This document shows positions 16,950-25,558 of a stretch of 64,000 nucleotides of DNA, in pieces (positions within the stretch are counted from its first letter, which is position 1; each line of letters begins with the position of its first letter). The translations under genes and the position numbers were made by a program. The notes beneath the pieces were generated by a model. It made no database searches. It had not been told where the DNA came from and saw only the letters and a program-made list of their open reading frames with translations. The DNA lies in assembly GCF_000009625.1 (NCBI RefSeq), contig NC_002678.2, forward strand, positions 4,186,001-4,250,000, in the 5' to 3' direction. The DNA comes from Mesorhizobium japonicum MAFF 303099 (GTDB lineage: Bacteria; Pseudomonadota; Alphaproteobacteria; Rhizobiales; Rhizobiaceae).

Positions 16950-17954
16950 ATGAACATCGCCCCGATGACGCAAGCGCTTCCCTCCAGCCTGATCGTGATC
17001 CCTTGCCTGAACGAGGCAGCCCATATCGGTGCGCTGCTCGGCCAGCTCTGCCCGGCGGCGGCAAGGCTGGGCGCCCGGATCGTGGTCGCCGACGGCGGCA
17101 GCACGGACGGCACGCTGGCCATTGTCGAGCAGGTCGCTGCGAAGGACCCGCGCGTTATCCTGCTTCACAACAAGCGCCGCATCCAGAGCGCGGCGATCAA
17201 TCTCGCCGTCGGCACTTTCGGCGAAGGCGCGGAGTATCTCATCCGCATCGACGCCCATGGCGGCTATCCCGACGATTATTGCGACCGGCTGCTCGAGGAA
17301 GCACTGGCCACATCAGCTGATTCGGTCGTGGTCTCGATGCTGACCAGCGGCAGCGGCGCCGTGCAGAAATCGGTTGCGGCGGCGCAGAATTCGAAACTCG
17401 GCACCGGTGGTTCCAAGCATCGTCACCTCTCCGCCGGAGAATGGGTCGACCACGGCCATCACGCGCTGATGCGGATATCGGCCTTTGGCGCTGTCGGCGG
17501 CTATGACGAGACCTTCAGCCACAATGAGGATGCCGAGCTCGACTACCGGCTGCGGCGGGCCGGCTACAGGATCTGGATGAGCGGCAAGACGCAGATGGTC
17601 TACTATCCGCGCGCCTCGCTCAAAGGTCTCTATTTCCAGTATCTCGGCTATGGTCGCGGCCGCGCCAAGAATGTGCTGAAGCACCGCGTCATCCCCAAGG
17701 TCCGGCAGATGGTGCCGCTGGCGGTCTTCCCGGTGGTTCTTCTGGCGGCCTTCTCCTTCGTGCATTGGATCGCGGCTGTGCCGCTGCTGATCTGGGCCTC
17801 GGTCTGCCTGGGCTATGGCCTGATGACGGCCATTCGCCAGCGCAATGCCGACATCGCGCTGGCCGGCGTCTCGGCCATGGTCATGCATTTCGGCTGGTCC
17901 GTCGGCTTCTGGCTGCAGCTTCTCGGCCTCGGCGCGCGACGCGGGGTGGCGTGA
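16950..17954 (+). CDS. exoA: succinoglycan-type beta-1,3-glucosyltransferase ExoA
   Basis: A 334-residue family 2 glycosyltransferase with VIPCLNEAAHIG near the start, VVADGGSTDGT (about 48-58), DAHGGYP (about 92-98), HNEDAELDYRLRRAGY as the catalytic acceptor block, and two C-terminal hydrophobic segments (about 250-315). ExoA adds the second sugar of the succinoglycan repeat at the membrane. Length and order are as in Sinorhizobium. The stop and the exoM start share one base (TGATG), so the two are translationally coupled. Confidence 0.9.
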   Translation: MNIAPMTQALPSSLIVIPCLNEAAHIGALLGQLCPAAARLGARIVVADGGSTDGTLAIVEQVAAKDPRVILLHNKRRIQSAAINLAVGTFGEGAEYLIRIDAHGGYPDDYCDRLLEEALATSADSVVVSMLTSGSGAVQKSVAAAQNSKLGTGGSKHRHLSAGEWVDHGHHALMRISAFGAVGGYDETFSHNEDAELDYRLRRAGYRIWMSGKTQMVYYPRASLKGLYFQYLGYGRGRAKNVLKHRVIPKVRQMVPLAVFPVVLLAAFSFVHWIAAVPLLIWASVCLGYGLMTAIRQRNADIALAGVSAMVMHFGWSVGFWLQLLGLGARRGVA

Positions 17955-18904
17955 TGGTGGTTCAGGCCAAGAACCGCAGCATCGACATCGGCGTGTGCAC
18001 GTTCCGCCGGCCAGAACTGGCCGACACACTGCGCTCGCTCGCCGCCATGGCGATGCCTGAAGGTTTCGATGTCAGCGTCATTGTCGCCGACAATGACGAC
18101 ACGCCGAGCGCACAGGCCTTGGTGACGGCGCTGTCGCAGGAACTGGCGCTGCCGGTCCGCTACCGGCATGCCCCAGCGCGCAACATTTCGGTCGCCCGCA
18201 ACGCTTGCCTCGATGCCAGCGAGGCGGATTTCCTCGCCTTCATCGATGACGACGAGACTGCCTCCACCCGTTGGCTGGCCGAACTGGTGGCGAAGGCTGA
18301 GGACAGTGGTGCAACGGCGGTGCTCGGTCCGGTGCGGGCACTCTACCGCCCGGATGCACCCGAATGGATGCGGCGGGGCGATTTTCACTCGACCTTGCCG
18401 GTTTGGGTGCGCGGCGAAATCCGCACCGGCTACACCTGCAACGTCCTGCTGCGCATGCGGTCGGACAGCCTGCGCGGCCGTCGCTTCAGCCTGGCGCGCG
18501 GCCAGACCGGCGGCGAGGACACCGAACTCTTCGATCAGATGGTCAAGGCCGGCGGCCGCATCGCCTTCGCTCAAGACGCCTGGGTGGACGAGGTGGTGCC
18601 GCGCTCAAGGGCCGCGTTCGACTGGCTCGGCCGCCGTCGTTTTCGCGTCGGCCAGACGCACGGTCACCTCTTGGGCAGCAATGCGCGTGGCATCGGGCTG
18701 ATCAAGCATGTCGGCCTGGCCACCGCAAAGGCAGCCTTTTGTTTTGCCGCAGCCCTTCCCGTCGTCGCCAGCCCGGTGCGCAGGAACCGCAGCGTGCTGC
18801 GCGGCATCATGCATGTCGGCGTCGTCAGTGGCCTTGTCGGCGTCCGCGAACTCCGCCTCTACGGTCAATCGTCACCTGGGGAAGGAGGCAAGCGTGCAGC
18901 CTGA
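17954..18904 (+). CDS. exoM: succinoglycan-type glycosyltransferase ExoM
   Basis: A 316-residue family 2 glycosyltransferase. It begins with IDIGVCTFRRPELADTLRSL, then VIVADNDDTPSA, FIDDDE (about 97-102) as metal site, and GGEDTELFDQM as catalytic block. The closing hydrophobic stretch is around 255-275. ExoM extends the succinoglycan backbone. It overlaps exoA by 1 bp and the exoO GTG start by 11 bp, so exoA, exoM and exoO form one tightly coupled operon. Confidence 0.88.
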   Translation: MVVQAKNRSIDIGVCTFRRPELADTLRSLAAMAMPEGFDVSVIVADNDDTPSAQALVTALSQELALPVRYRHAPARNISVARNACLDASEADFLAFIDDDETASTRWLAELVAKAEDSGATAVLGPVRALYRPDAPEWMRRGDFHSTLPVWVRGEIRTGYTCNVLLRMRSDSLRGRRFSLARGQTGGEDTELFDQMVKAGGRIAFAQDAWVDEVVPRSRAAFDWLGRRRFRVGQTHGHLLGSNARGIGLIKHVGLATAKAAFCFAAALPVVASPVRRNRSVLRGIMHVGVVSGLVGVRELRLYGQSSPGEGGKRAA

Positions 18905-19862
18905 CGTTTCCTTCGCCCCCGATGTTTCCTTTGTGATCGCCTCCTACAATGCCGAGGCGACGCTCGACCGTGCGATTGCCAGCGCCATTGCGCAGAAGGG
19001 TGTTAGTGTCGAGATCATCGTCGTCGACGACCAGTCGCGCGACGCCACGCTCGATGTGGCGCGGGCCTATCCTGGGGACATTGTGCGCGTCGTCGCGCTT
19101 GCCAAGAATCGCGGTCCTGGCGGCGCCCGGAATGCCGGGCTCGACGTCGCGCGCGGCAGGTGGATCGCGGTTCTCGATTCCGACGATGCCGTCTTTCCCG
19201 GCCGTCTCGCCGCCATGATCAGCCGCGCCGAGAAAGCGGATGCCCAGATCGCCGTCGACAATCTCCAGGTCATCCGCGAGGATGGCGTTGTCGAGGATGC
19301 GATGTTCCCGCGTCAGTATCTGGAAGGCCTGCGCGAGATCTCGCTGGCCACCTATATTGCCGGCAACGTCGTCTTCGAATCGAAGTTCAATCTCGGCTAC
19401 CTCAAGCCTATCTTCCAGCGCCGGTTCCTCGATGAAAACCGGCTTCGCTATGACGAGCAACTGAGGATCGGCGAGGACTACATCCTGTTTGCCGAGGCCC
19501 TCGCCAAGGGCGGCAGATGCGTGGTCGAGCCGGCGATCGGCTACGCCTATCATATTCGCAGCGGCTCCATCTCGCGCGTGCTCGAGCTTCACCATGTCGA
19601 AGCGATGCGCAAGGCGGATGCCGTATTCGCTCAGACCCATCGGATGGACGAGGCGGCCCAGGTGGCCTTTGCCCGGCGCGGCCGCAGCCTGCGCAAGGCA
19701 GCCTCCTTCCTGGCGATGGTACAGCACATCAAGGCGCGGTCCCCGCTCAAGGCGATCCGGACGGCGCTCAGCGACCCGGCGGCGGTAAGGCATATGGGCA
19801 TGCCGATCGCCGTGCGGTTGCGACGAGTAGCGGCACAGTTTGCCGTGGGGGCGGGGAGGTGA
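18894..19862 (+). CDS. exoO: succinoglycan-type glycosyltransferase ExoO
   Basis: A 322-residue family 2 glycosyltransferase with VSFVIASYNAEATLDRAI, IIVVDDQSRDAT, VLDSDDAVFPGRL and RLRYDEQLRIGEDYILFAEA. The GTG at 18894 was chosen because AAGGAGG lies 5 bases upstream; the open frame reaches back to 18708 inside exoM. Position between exoM and exoN, as in Sinorhizobium, supports ExoO rather than ExoW or ExoU, to which it is also similar. It is a paralogue of the gene at 5750. Confidence 0.82.
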   Translation: MQPDVSFAPDVSFVIASYNAEATLDRAIASAIAQKGVSVEIIVVDDQSRDATLDVARAYPGDIVRVVALAKNRGPGGARNAGLDVARGRWIAVLDSDDAVFPGRLAAMISRAEKADAQIAVDNLQVIREDGVVEDAMFPRQYLEGLREISLATYIAGNVVFESKFNLGYLKPIFQRRFLDENRLRYDEQLRIGEDYILFAEALAKGGRCVVEPAIGYAYHIRSGSISRVLELHHVEAMRKADAVFAQTHRMDEAAQVAFARRGRSLRKAASFLAMVQHIKARSPLKAIRTALSDPAAVRHMGMPIAVRLRRVAAQFAVGAGR

Positions 19863-19936
19863 AGATGCAGGCACATGGAGGGGTTTTTCGTGGCCTGTGA
19901 ATGGACTGAAGTCGATCTCCTCAGAAGGAATTTGCG

Positions 19937-20833
19937 ATGAAGAAAATCAGGAAGGCCGTGATACCGGTGGCGGGGCTTGGAACACGGTTCCTGCCGGCGA
20001 CCAAGTCGATGCCGAAGGAAATGCTCCCGGTGGTCGACAGGCCCGTCGTGCAATATGCGGTGGACGAGGCCTTCGAAGCCGGCATCGAGCACATCGTGTT
20101 CGTGACCGGCCGCAACAAGGCGGTCATCGAGGACTATTTCGACCTGCATCCGGAATTGATCGGAACCTTGGAGCAGACCGGCAAGAAGACCCAGCTGGAG
20201 GCGCTCGAAAGCATGCTGCCGGTGGCCGGCGCCACCTCCTTCATCCGCCAGCAATCCCCGCAGGGCCTCGGCCACGCCGTCTGGTGCGCCCGCGAGGTCA
20301 TCGGCAACGAACCCTTCGCTTTGCTTTTGCCAGACATGGTCTCCTTCGGCGGGCGCGGCTGTCTGGCCGAAACCGTCGACCTCTATGAGCGCACCGGCGG
20401 CAACGTCATCGCCGTCGAGCGTTGTGATCCGAGCGAGACCAACAAATACGGCATTGTCGGCCGCGGCGCCGACATTGGCGGCGGTTTCGAGGTCACGGCC
20501 ATGGTCGAAAAGCCGGCCCCGGCCAACGCGCCGTCAAATTTCTACATCAACGGCCGCTACATCCTGCAGCCTGAGATCTTCGCGCTGCTGGGCAACCAGC
20601 AGCGTGGCGCCGGCAACGAGATCCAGCTGACGGACGCCATGGTTCGCCTGTCGAAGGACCAGCCGTTCTTTGCCCAGCCTTTCCTGGGCCGCATGTTCGA
20701 CTGCGGATCCAAGGAAGGCTTCATCCAGGCCAACATCGCCTTCGCGCTGGCGCGCAACGACATGAAGGGCCCGGTTTTCGAGATGCTTCAGGAGTTCGTC
20801 CGGTCGCATGAACGTCAGGAAGAAGCCGCATAA
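19937..20833 (+). CDS. exoN: UTP-glucose-1-phosphate uridylyltransferase
   Basis: A 298-residue GalU/ExoN enzyme. It starts [24 protein letters not shown], the nucleotide-binding loop with catalytic Arg and Lys, followed by [16 protein letters not shown] and a central VEKPAP motif. It makes UDP-glucose, the donor for the ExoA, M, O and L transferases and the substrate of the UDP-glucose dehydrogenase at 8545. AAGGA lies 8 bases before the ATG. The exo order supports the name exoN; galU would be equally correct biochemically. Confidence 0.92.
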   Translation: MKKIRKAVIPVAGLGTRFLPATKSMPKEMLPVVDRPVVQYAVDEAFEAGIEHIVFVTGRNKAVIEDYFDLHPELIGTLEQTGKKTQLEALESMLPVAGATSFIRQQSPQGLGHAVWCAREVIGNEPFALLLPDMVSFGGRGCLAETVDLYERTGGNVIAVERCDPSETNKYGIVGRGADIGGGFEVTAMVEKPAPANAPSNFYINGRYILQPEIFALLGNQQRGAGNEIQLTDAMVRLSKDQPFFAQPFLGRMFDCGSKEGFIQANIAFALARNDMKGPVFEMLQEFVRSHERQEEAA

Positions 20834-20960
20834 TGTCCATCTTTCGGGAGTATTGCCGGATGGCTGGCGGCGAGGGGCCGACAGGCCCCCGTCGTCTGGC
20901 ATGAAGCTTGCGTTGCTTCTTGGCAATGCTCCCGACCGTTGAGGCGTCTGCAAGCCCAAG

Positions 20961-21051
20961 CGTGATCCCGAAAAGTGGCTCCCGGTTTGCGGGATCATGC
21001 TTAAAAACTGAGACAAGCCATGATCCCGGACGTTTCCGAAAAGATCATGCC
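20961..21051. repeat. palindromic intergenic repeat upstream of exoP
   Basis: Two linked imperfect palindromes built from GATCCCG/CGGGATC and ATGATCCCG/AAGATCATGC pieces. I recognise the phrase GATCCCGAAAAGTGG with a paired GATCATGC as part of a very common rhizobial intergenic repeat family. A related copy occurs at 58231. It fills much of the gap between exoN and exoP. Confidence 0.65.
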
Positions 21052-21078
21052 CAAACAAAGAGATAGAGCCTCAACCCG

Positions 21079-23505
21079 ATGATCGGGAACGCAACGGGCT
21101 CTGGGATTGGACCGACGATGAATTATGCCAACTTTCCTCTCGACAAGAGGATGCCATTGCCGAATTCGGACGCAGGAAACGGCGAAGACTTCATCGACGT
21201 CGAGCGGCTGCTTGGCATGGCTGCACGGCAGGCCAAGGTGGTTGCCGTGTGTGCCGTCATCGGTCTTTTCCTGGGCATGCTCTATTTGCAGACAACGCCG
21301 CCTAAATATGTGTCGGTCTCGAGCGTGCTGATCGACGAGGGCCTGAACAAGATCGTCGACGACATTTCAGCCGCGTCGACGACCATGCAGACCGATTCCG
21401 CCATTCTGAGCCAGATCGAGATCCTGACCTCGACGCGGCTCGCCGCGGTGGTCGTCGACAAGCTCAAGCTCGACCAGAACGATGCGTTCATGAACCCGCC
21501 GCAGTCCGGGCTTGCCCAGGGCGTCAGCCTGATCCGCGGCCTGATCCAGTATGTCCATCCGAGCTCGCCCATGCCGGGCATGGGTGACATCAGCAAGCTC
21601 GACCCCGCCACCCGCGATGCCCTGATCGCTGCGTCGCGCCGCGACTACGCGATCCTCAAGCTGCAGAACGAGATCCGCGCGGATCGTGTCGGAAGAAGCT
21701 ACGTCATCGCGCTTGGCTATCAGGCGACGGATCCGGGCCTGGCGAAAGCGATCACCAAGGCCTATGCCGATGCCTATCTTGCCGATCAGCTCGATGCCAG
21801 CTTCGACGCCACCGAGCGCGCGGCGGTCTGGCTGCAGGGCCGGCTGACGGAACTGCGCGAAAGCTCGCAGCAGGCATCGCTGGCAGTCGAGAAATTCAGG
21901 GCCGAACATGGCCTGTCCGCCAACAGCGACGGCCAGCTGATGAGCGACAAGCAGCTCGCCGACCTCAACGCCCAGCTCATCGTGGCGCAGGCCGACACGG
22001 CGCGCGCCAGCGCCCGCTACCAGCAGTACAAGTCGATCGTCGACAGCGGCTCCGACAACGCCTTCAACGATGCCGCCATTTCGAGCGACCAGCCGAGCAG
22101 CTCGGTCATTTCGTCGCTCAAGACCCGCTACCTCGCCGTCGCCAAGCGGCAGCAGGATGTCGAGGCCAATTTCGGTCCCCAACATCCGCAGGCCGTGGCA
22201 CTGGCCAAGGAAAAGGCCGACATATCGGCGCAGATTTTCGGTGAGCTGAAGCAGCTCACCGAAAGCTATCGCAACGAGTATGAAGTGGCGCTGGCGCGCG
22301 AGACCGCGCTCAGGGCCAATGTTGCCGCCGCTCAGGGCAAGAGTTCCATCGACAACCAGTCGCAGGTGCAGTTGCGCGACCTCGACCAGAAGGCGACGGC
22401 GCTCACCACGCTCTATCAGACGTTCCTCGGCCGCTACGAGGAAGCCGCGCAGCAGCGATCCTTCCCGGTCGGCAAGATCCGCATCATCTCGGACGCCTCG
22501 ACGCCGCTCTCCGCCTCGAGCCCGCGCACGGTCATCGTGCTCGGACTGTCGCTCGTGCTCGGAGTGCTGATGGGTGCCGGCTTCGGCGGCCTCAACGAAT
22601 TCAACGAGCGGTTCTTCCGGACCGGCGAGGAGGTCCGCGACCGCGTCGGCCTCAAATTCCTCGGCTATTTGCCGAGTATCGGCAGCAGACCCGCCAAGGA
22701 TGACAAGCCGGCCGAGGCTCAGCCTGATGTCAAGGCAGCGAGGTCGCCGGCCGCCCTCGAAAGGCGCGCACGCATGCGGGTGAGCATCGACGCTCCGGCA
22801 TCGATGTTCTCCGAAACGCTGCGCAGCGCCAAGATCGCCTTCGATGTCGTCATGGAAGGACAAGGCAGCCGCGTCGTCGGTGTCATCTCGGTGCTTCCCG
22901 GCGAAGGCAAGTCGACGGTCGCGGCCAATCTCGCCGGGCTGCTGGCCGCCAACGGCGCCAGGACGCTGCTTATCGACGGTGACCTGCGCAATCCGGGCTT
23001 GAGCCGCAGCCTCGGCATGGAGGCCGAGCAGGGCCTGATGGAGGCCGTGGTCAACGGCCAGACCTGGCAATCCGTCGGCAAGATCGACCGGCAGACCAAG
23101 CTTGCCATCATCCCCGCCGTGCTGCGCGGCAACTTCTCGCACACCAGCGAGCTGTTGTCCTCGGCCGGAATGCGGCGCTTCATCGAGAATGCCAAGGAGA
23201 CGTTCGAATATATCGTCGTCGATCTGCCGCCGCTCGGTCCGGTGGTCGACGCCAAGGCCTTCGCGCCGTTGGTCGACGGCTTCGTGCTCGTCACCGAATG
23301 GGGCCGCACGCCGCGCGCCATGGTGCGGTCGATGCTGGAATCCGAACCCTATGTCGCCAACAAGATCGTCGGCGCGGTGCTGAACAAGGTCGACCTCAAG
23401 AAGCTCGCCAAATACGGATCGTTCGGCGCGTCGGAAAAATTCTTCGACAAATATTCGAGCTACTATCTCGACAAGTCCGAAGTGCGCAGCAAGGCAACGG
23501 TCTAG
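21079..23505 (+). CDS. exoP: ExoP: chain-length co-polymerase fused to a bacterial tyrosine kinase
   Basis: An 808-residue polysaccharide co-polymerase. The Wzz domain has a first membrane helix near 55-73, a long periplasmic coiled-coil region, and a second helix near 480-500. The cytoplasmic BY-kinase domain has a Walker A in PGEGKSTVAANLAG (about 605-618), a Walker A-prime strand TLLIDGDLRNP, and a Tyr-rich tail (KYGS, DKYSSYYLDK) for autophosphorylation. It controls polymer length and export of succinoglycan-type polymer. Both upstream ATGs, at 21079 and 21118 (MNYANFPLDK), lack a strong ribosome binding site, so the start is uncertain by 13 residues. It ends against an OsmC remnant on the other strand. 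Confidence 0.92.
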   Translation: MIGNATGSGIGPTMNYANFPLDKRMPLPNSDAGNGEDFIDVERLLGMAARQAKVVAVCAVIGLFLGMLYLQTTPPKYVSVSSVLIDEGLNKIVDDISAASTTMQTDSAILSQIEILTSTRLAAVVVDKLKLDQNDAFMNPPQSGLAQGVSLIRGLIQYVHPSSPMPGMGDISKLDPATRDALIAASRRDYAILKLQNEIRADRVGRSYVIALGYQATDPGLAKAITKAYADAYLADQLDASFDATERAAVWLQGRLTELRESSQQASLAVEKFRAEHGLSANSDGQLMSDKQLADLNAQLIVAQADTARASARYQQYKSIVDSGSDNAFNDAAISSDQPSSSVISSLKTRYLAVAKRQQDVEANFGPQHPQAVALAKEKADISAQIFGELKQLTESYRNEYEVALARETALRANVAAAQGKSSIDNQSQVQLRDLDQKATALTTLYQTFLGRYEEAAQQRSFPVGKIRIISDASTPLSASSPRTVIVLGLSLVLGVLMGAGFGGLNEFNERFFRTGEEVRDRVGLKFLGYLPSIGSRPAKDDKPAEAQPDVKAARSPAALERRARMRVSIDAPASMFSETLRSAKIAFDVVMEGQGSRVVGVISVLPGEGKSTVAANLAGLLAANGARTLLIDGDLRNPGLSRSLGMEAEQGLMEAVVNGQTWQSVGKIDRQTKLAIIPAVLRGNFSHTSELLSSAGMRRFIENAKETFEYIVVDLPPLGPVVDAKAFAPLVDGFVLVTEWGRTPRAMVRSMLESEPYVANKIVGAVLNKVDLKKLAKYGSFGASEKFFDKYSSYYLDKSEVRSKATV

Positions 23506-23570
23506 GCAGCGGCAAACTGGATTTCCGTCTTGACGGAATTGGCGATGAAGCACTGTTCATGCGCCAAGGC
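23502..23570 (-). pseudogene. C-terminal remnant of an OsmC-family gene
   Basis: The minus strand reads ALAHEQCFIANSVKTEIQF followed by four more codons and a TAG at 23502-23504. AHEQCFIANS(V/I)KTE is the C-terminal signature of OsmC-type peroxiredoxins, including the resolving-type Cys. Upstream in frame there is a TGA near 23594 and no start or further similarity, so only about the last 22 codons survive. The stop overlaps the last bases of exoP, which suggests the intact gene once ran convergent to exoP. Confidence 0.72.
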
Positions 23571-23594
23571 CGGAATCCCGGAGACCTGCGCGTA

Positions 23595-24485
23595 TCAGTC
23601 GCGCGATATGGACAGCCCCGTGAGAAGCGGAGCGTAGGCGGCGAGCCTGCGGGATACGAACTCGGTGAAGAGCCGCACGCGCTTCGTCTTGCGTGTCTCG
23701 CCCTGTGTGAGAAGCCAGAGCGTTCCGTACATGTGCAGGTCGGTGCCTGGCACCCTCACCAGCAGGGGGTCGGCATCTCCGATGAAGCACGGCAGTGTCG
23801 TCATCCCGAGCCCCTGCCGTACGGCAACGATCTGCGCCTCGCCGTCCGTGGTCCTGAACGGAACCCCCGTAGTGGGAACCTCGCGGGCCCAATCCGGGAT
23901 TCCATGATTGCTTATGACGATCCACCGAATGGGATCAGGAGCGCCCGCACGCGACACGGTTAGCCGATCCCGGGACATGTAGACACCTCCGAACAGCTCC
24001 GGTCCCTTCAGTCCGTGAAGATTGAGCGGCAAAGTTTTGCGGTCGTAGACGACGCGGATCGCGACGTCGGCCTCTCGGTTGGTCAGATTTGCCAGCTCGC
24101 CGGACGACAGGATTTCCATCTCGATGTCCGGATGCAGACGTGCGAAATCGGCAAAGTCCGGCATGAGCAGGTGTGTCGCGAGGGTCGGTGCCAGCGTCAC
24201 CCGCAGAAGCCCGCGCACGCTCTGGTCGCGCCCGAAGACGCGCGTCTCCAGCTGGTGCGACGACGCTTCCATCTGGTTTGCGAGCTCGAGGACCTCCTCC
24301 CCCGCAGCCGTCAGGCGGTAGCCCGAAGGCAGCTTTTCGAACATGTGCGCCCCAAGGCGTTCCTCGAGTTGGGCGATGCGTCGCAGCACGGTCGAATGAT
24401 TCACCCCGAGGTGCACGGCGGCAGCCCGCACCGAGCCTCCGCGCGCGACGGCAAGAAAGTAGCGAACGTCATCCCAGTCGATCAT
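23595..24485 (-). CDS. LysR-family transcriptional regulator
   Basis: A 296-residue LysR protein. The winged HTH is residues 1-60 (DWDDVRYFLAVARGGSVRAAA, then NHSTVLRRIAQLEERLG) and the effector-binding domain follows from about 90. The ATG at 24485 matches the normal LysR start; the open frame extends further but is not needed. It is divergent from the short-chain dehydrogenase gene at 24776 and is the likely regulator of that operon. Candidate binding repeats lie at 24561-24591. It ends about 25 bp before the OsmC remnant. Confidence 0.9.
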   Translation of the reverse strand: MIDWDDVRYFLAVARGGSVRAAAVHLGVNHSTVLRRIAQLEERLGAHMFEKLPSGYRLTAAGEEVLELANQMEASSHQLETRVFGRDQSVRGLLRVTLAPTLATHLLMPDFADFARLHPDIEMEILSSGELANLTNREADVAIRVVYDRKTLPLNLHGLKGPELFGGVYMSRDRLTVSRAGAPDPIRWIVISNHGIPDWAREVPTTGVPFRTTDGEAQIVAVRQGLGMTTLPCFIGDADPLLVRVPGTDLHMYGTLWLLTQGETRKTKRVRLFTEFVSRRLAAYAPLLTGLSISRD

Positions 24486-24560
24486 GGTGCAATCCCGCAC
24501 CGCGCGGTGCGCCTTCCAAAGCCCTAACTCGTCGTACAACAGTACGGGGCGGCGGCCATC

Positions 24561-24591
24561 ATAACATTTGTCGACATAACATTTTGTCGAC
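24561..24591. promoter_or_regulatory. tandem repeat, probable LysR-regulator operator
   Basis: ATAACATTTGTCGAC is followed directly by ATAACATTTTGTCGAC, about 75 bp upstream of the LysR start and 185 bp upstream of the divergent dehydrogenase. Two nearly identical 15-16 bp units in the divergent promoter region are what an autoregulating LysR protein would bind. The 16-bp phase places both copies about 1.5 helical turns apart. Confidence 0.55.
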
Positions 24592-24775
24592 GAGCGGAGC
24601 CTAATTCCGAACGGCGGAACCTTATCGTCGCGGCTGCCGTTAACAGCCGTACCGGATCGATTTCGCACCACCGATGTGCGCACTTCCTCACTCAACGCCT
24701 GATCCCGGCAAACCCATCTTGGGGTCTCGGGGCTTTCCCGAATGACCAAGGCGGAAGCCTGGAAGGATGCACGTC

Positions 24776-25510
24776 ATGACCAGACTGAATGGAAAGACCG
24801 CCGTCATCACCGGCGGCGCTACCGGCATCGGCCGCGCCGCGGCAACGCGCTTCATCGAGGAGGGCGCCTTCGTCTTCATCTATGGCCGCCGGCAGGAAGC
24901 GCTCGACGCCGCTGTGGCCGACCTCGGGGCCAATGCCCGCGCGGTGAAGGGCTCGGTCTCCGATCTGGCCGACCTCGACCGGCTCTACGCGGCGGTGAAG
25001 GCCGAGCGCGGAACCCTCGATATCGTCTTCGCCAATGCCGGGGCCGGAGGCCCGCTTCCGCTCGGCCAGATCACCGCCGAGCACATTGATGAAACATTCG
25101 ACACCAATGTGAAGGGTACGATCTTCACGGTCCAGCAGGCGTTGCCGCTGATGGGCCCGGGCGGTTCGATCATCCTGACCGGATCGAGCGCCGGCACCAC
25201 GGGCGCCCCGGGATTCACTGCCTACAGCGCGAGCAAGGCGGCCGTGCGCAACCTCGCACGGACCTGGGCCGAGGATCTTAAGGGCACCGGCATTCGGGTA
25301 AACGTGCTGTCGCCCGGGGCGACGGCGACTGAACTCGCAAAGGAAGCGCTGGGCGAGGAGGGCCAGAAGGCCTACGGCGCGATGACCCCGCTCCAGCGCA
25401 TGGCCGATCCGGCGGAGATCGGGGCCGTGGCTGCCTTTCTCGCGTCGTCGGACAGCAGCTTCATGACCGCCAGCGAAGTCGCCGTCGACGGCGGCCTGGC
25501 GCAACTTTGA
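24776..25510 (+). CDS. short-chain dehydrogenase/reductase
   Basis: A classical SDR of about 244 residues. The cofactor loop is VITGGATGIGRA near 10-21, NAG motif FANAGAGG, catalytic Ser in LTGSSAGTT, and YSASK for Tyr and Lys. The Arg-containing GRRQEAL after the second strand suggests NADP(H). The second ATG (24776) has AAGG 9 bases upstream; the ATG at 24767 is directly on the ribosome binding site. It is the first gene of a plus-strand run and divergent from the LysR regulator. It is closely similar to the next gene. Substrate unknown. Confidence 0.88.
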   Translation: MTRLNGKTAVITGGATGIGRAAATRFIEEGAFVFIYGRRQEALDAAVADLGANARAVKGSVSDLADLDRLYAAVKAERGTLDIVFANAGAGGPLPLGQITAEHIDETFDTNVKGTIFTVQQALPLMGPGGSIILTGSSAGTTGAPGFTAYSASKAAVRNLARTWAEDLKGTGIRVNVLSPGATATELAKEALGEEGQKAYGAMTPLQRMADPAEIGAVAAFLASSDSSFMTASEVAVDGGLAQL

Positions 25511-25558
25511 CCTCAGCGCGGTCCGTGCCTTGCCCGCGTGCAAAGAAAGACAAAGATT

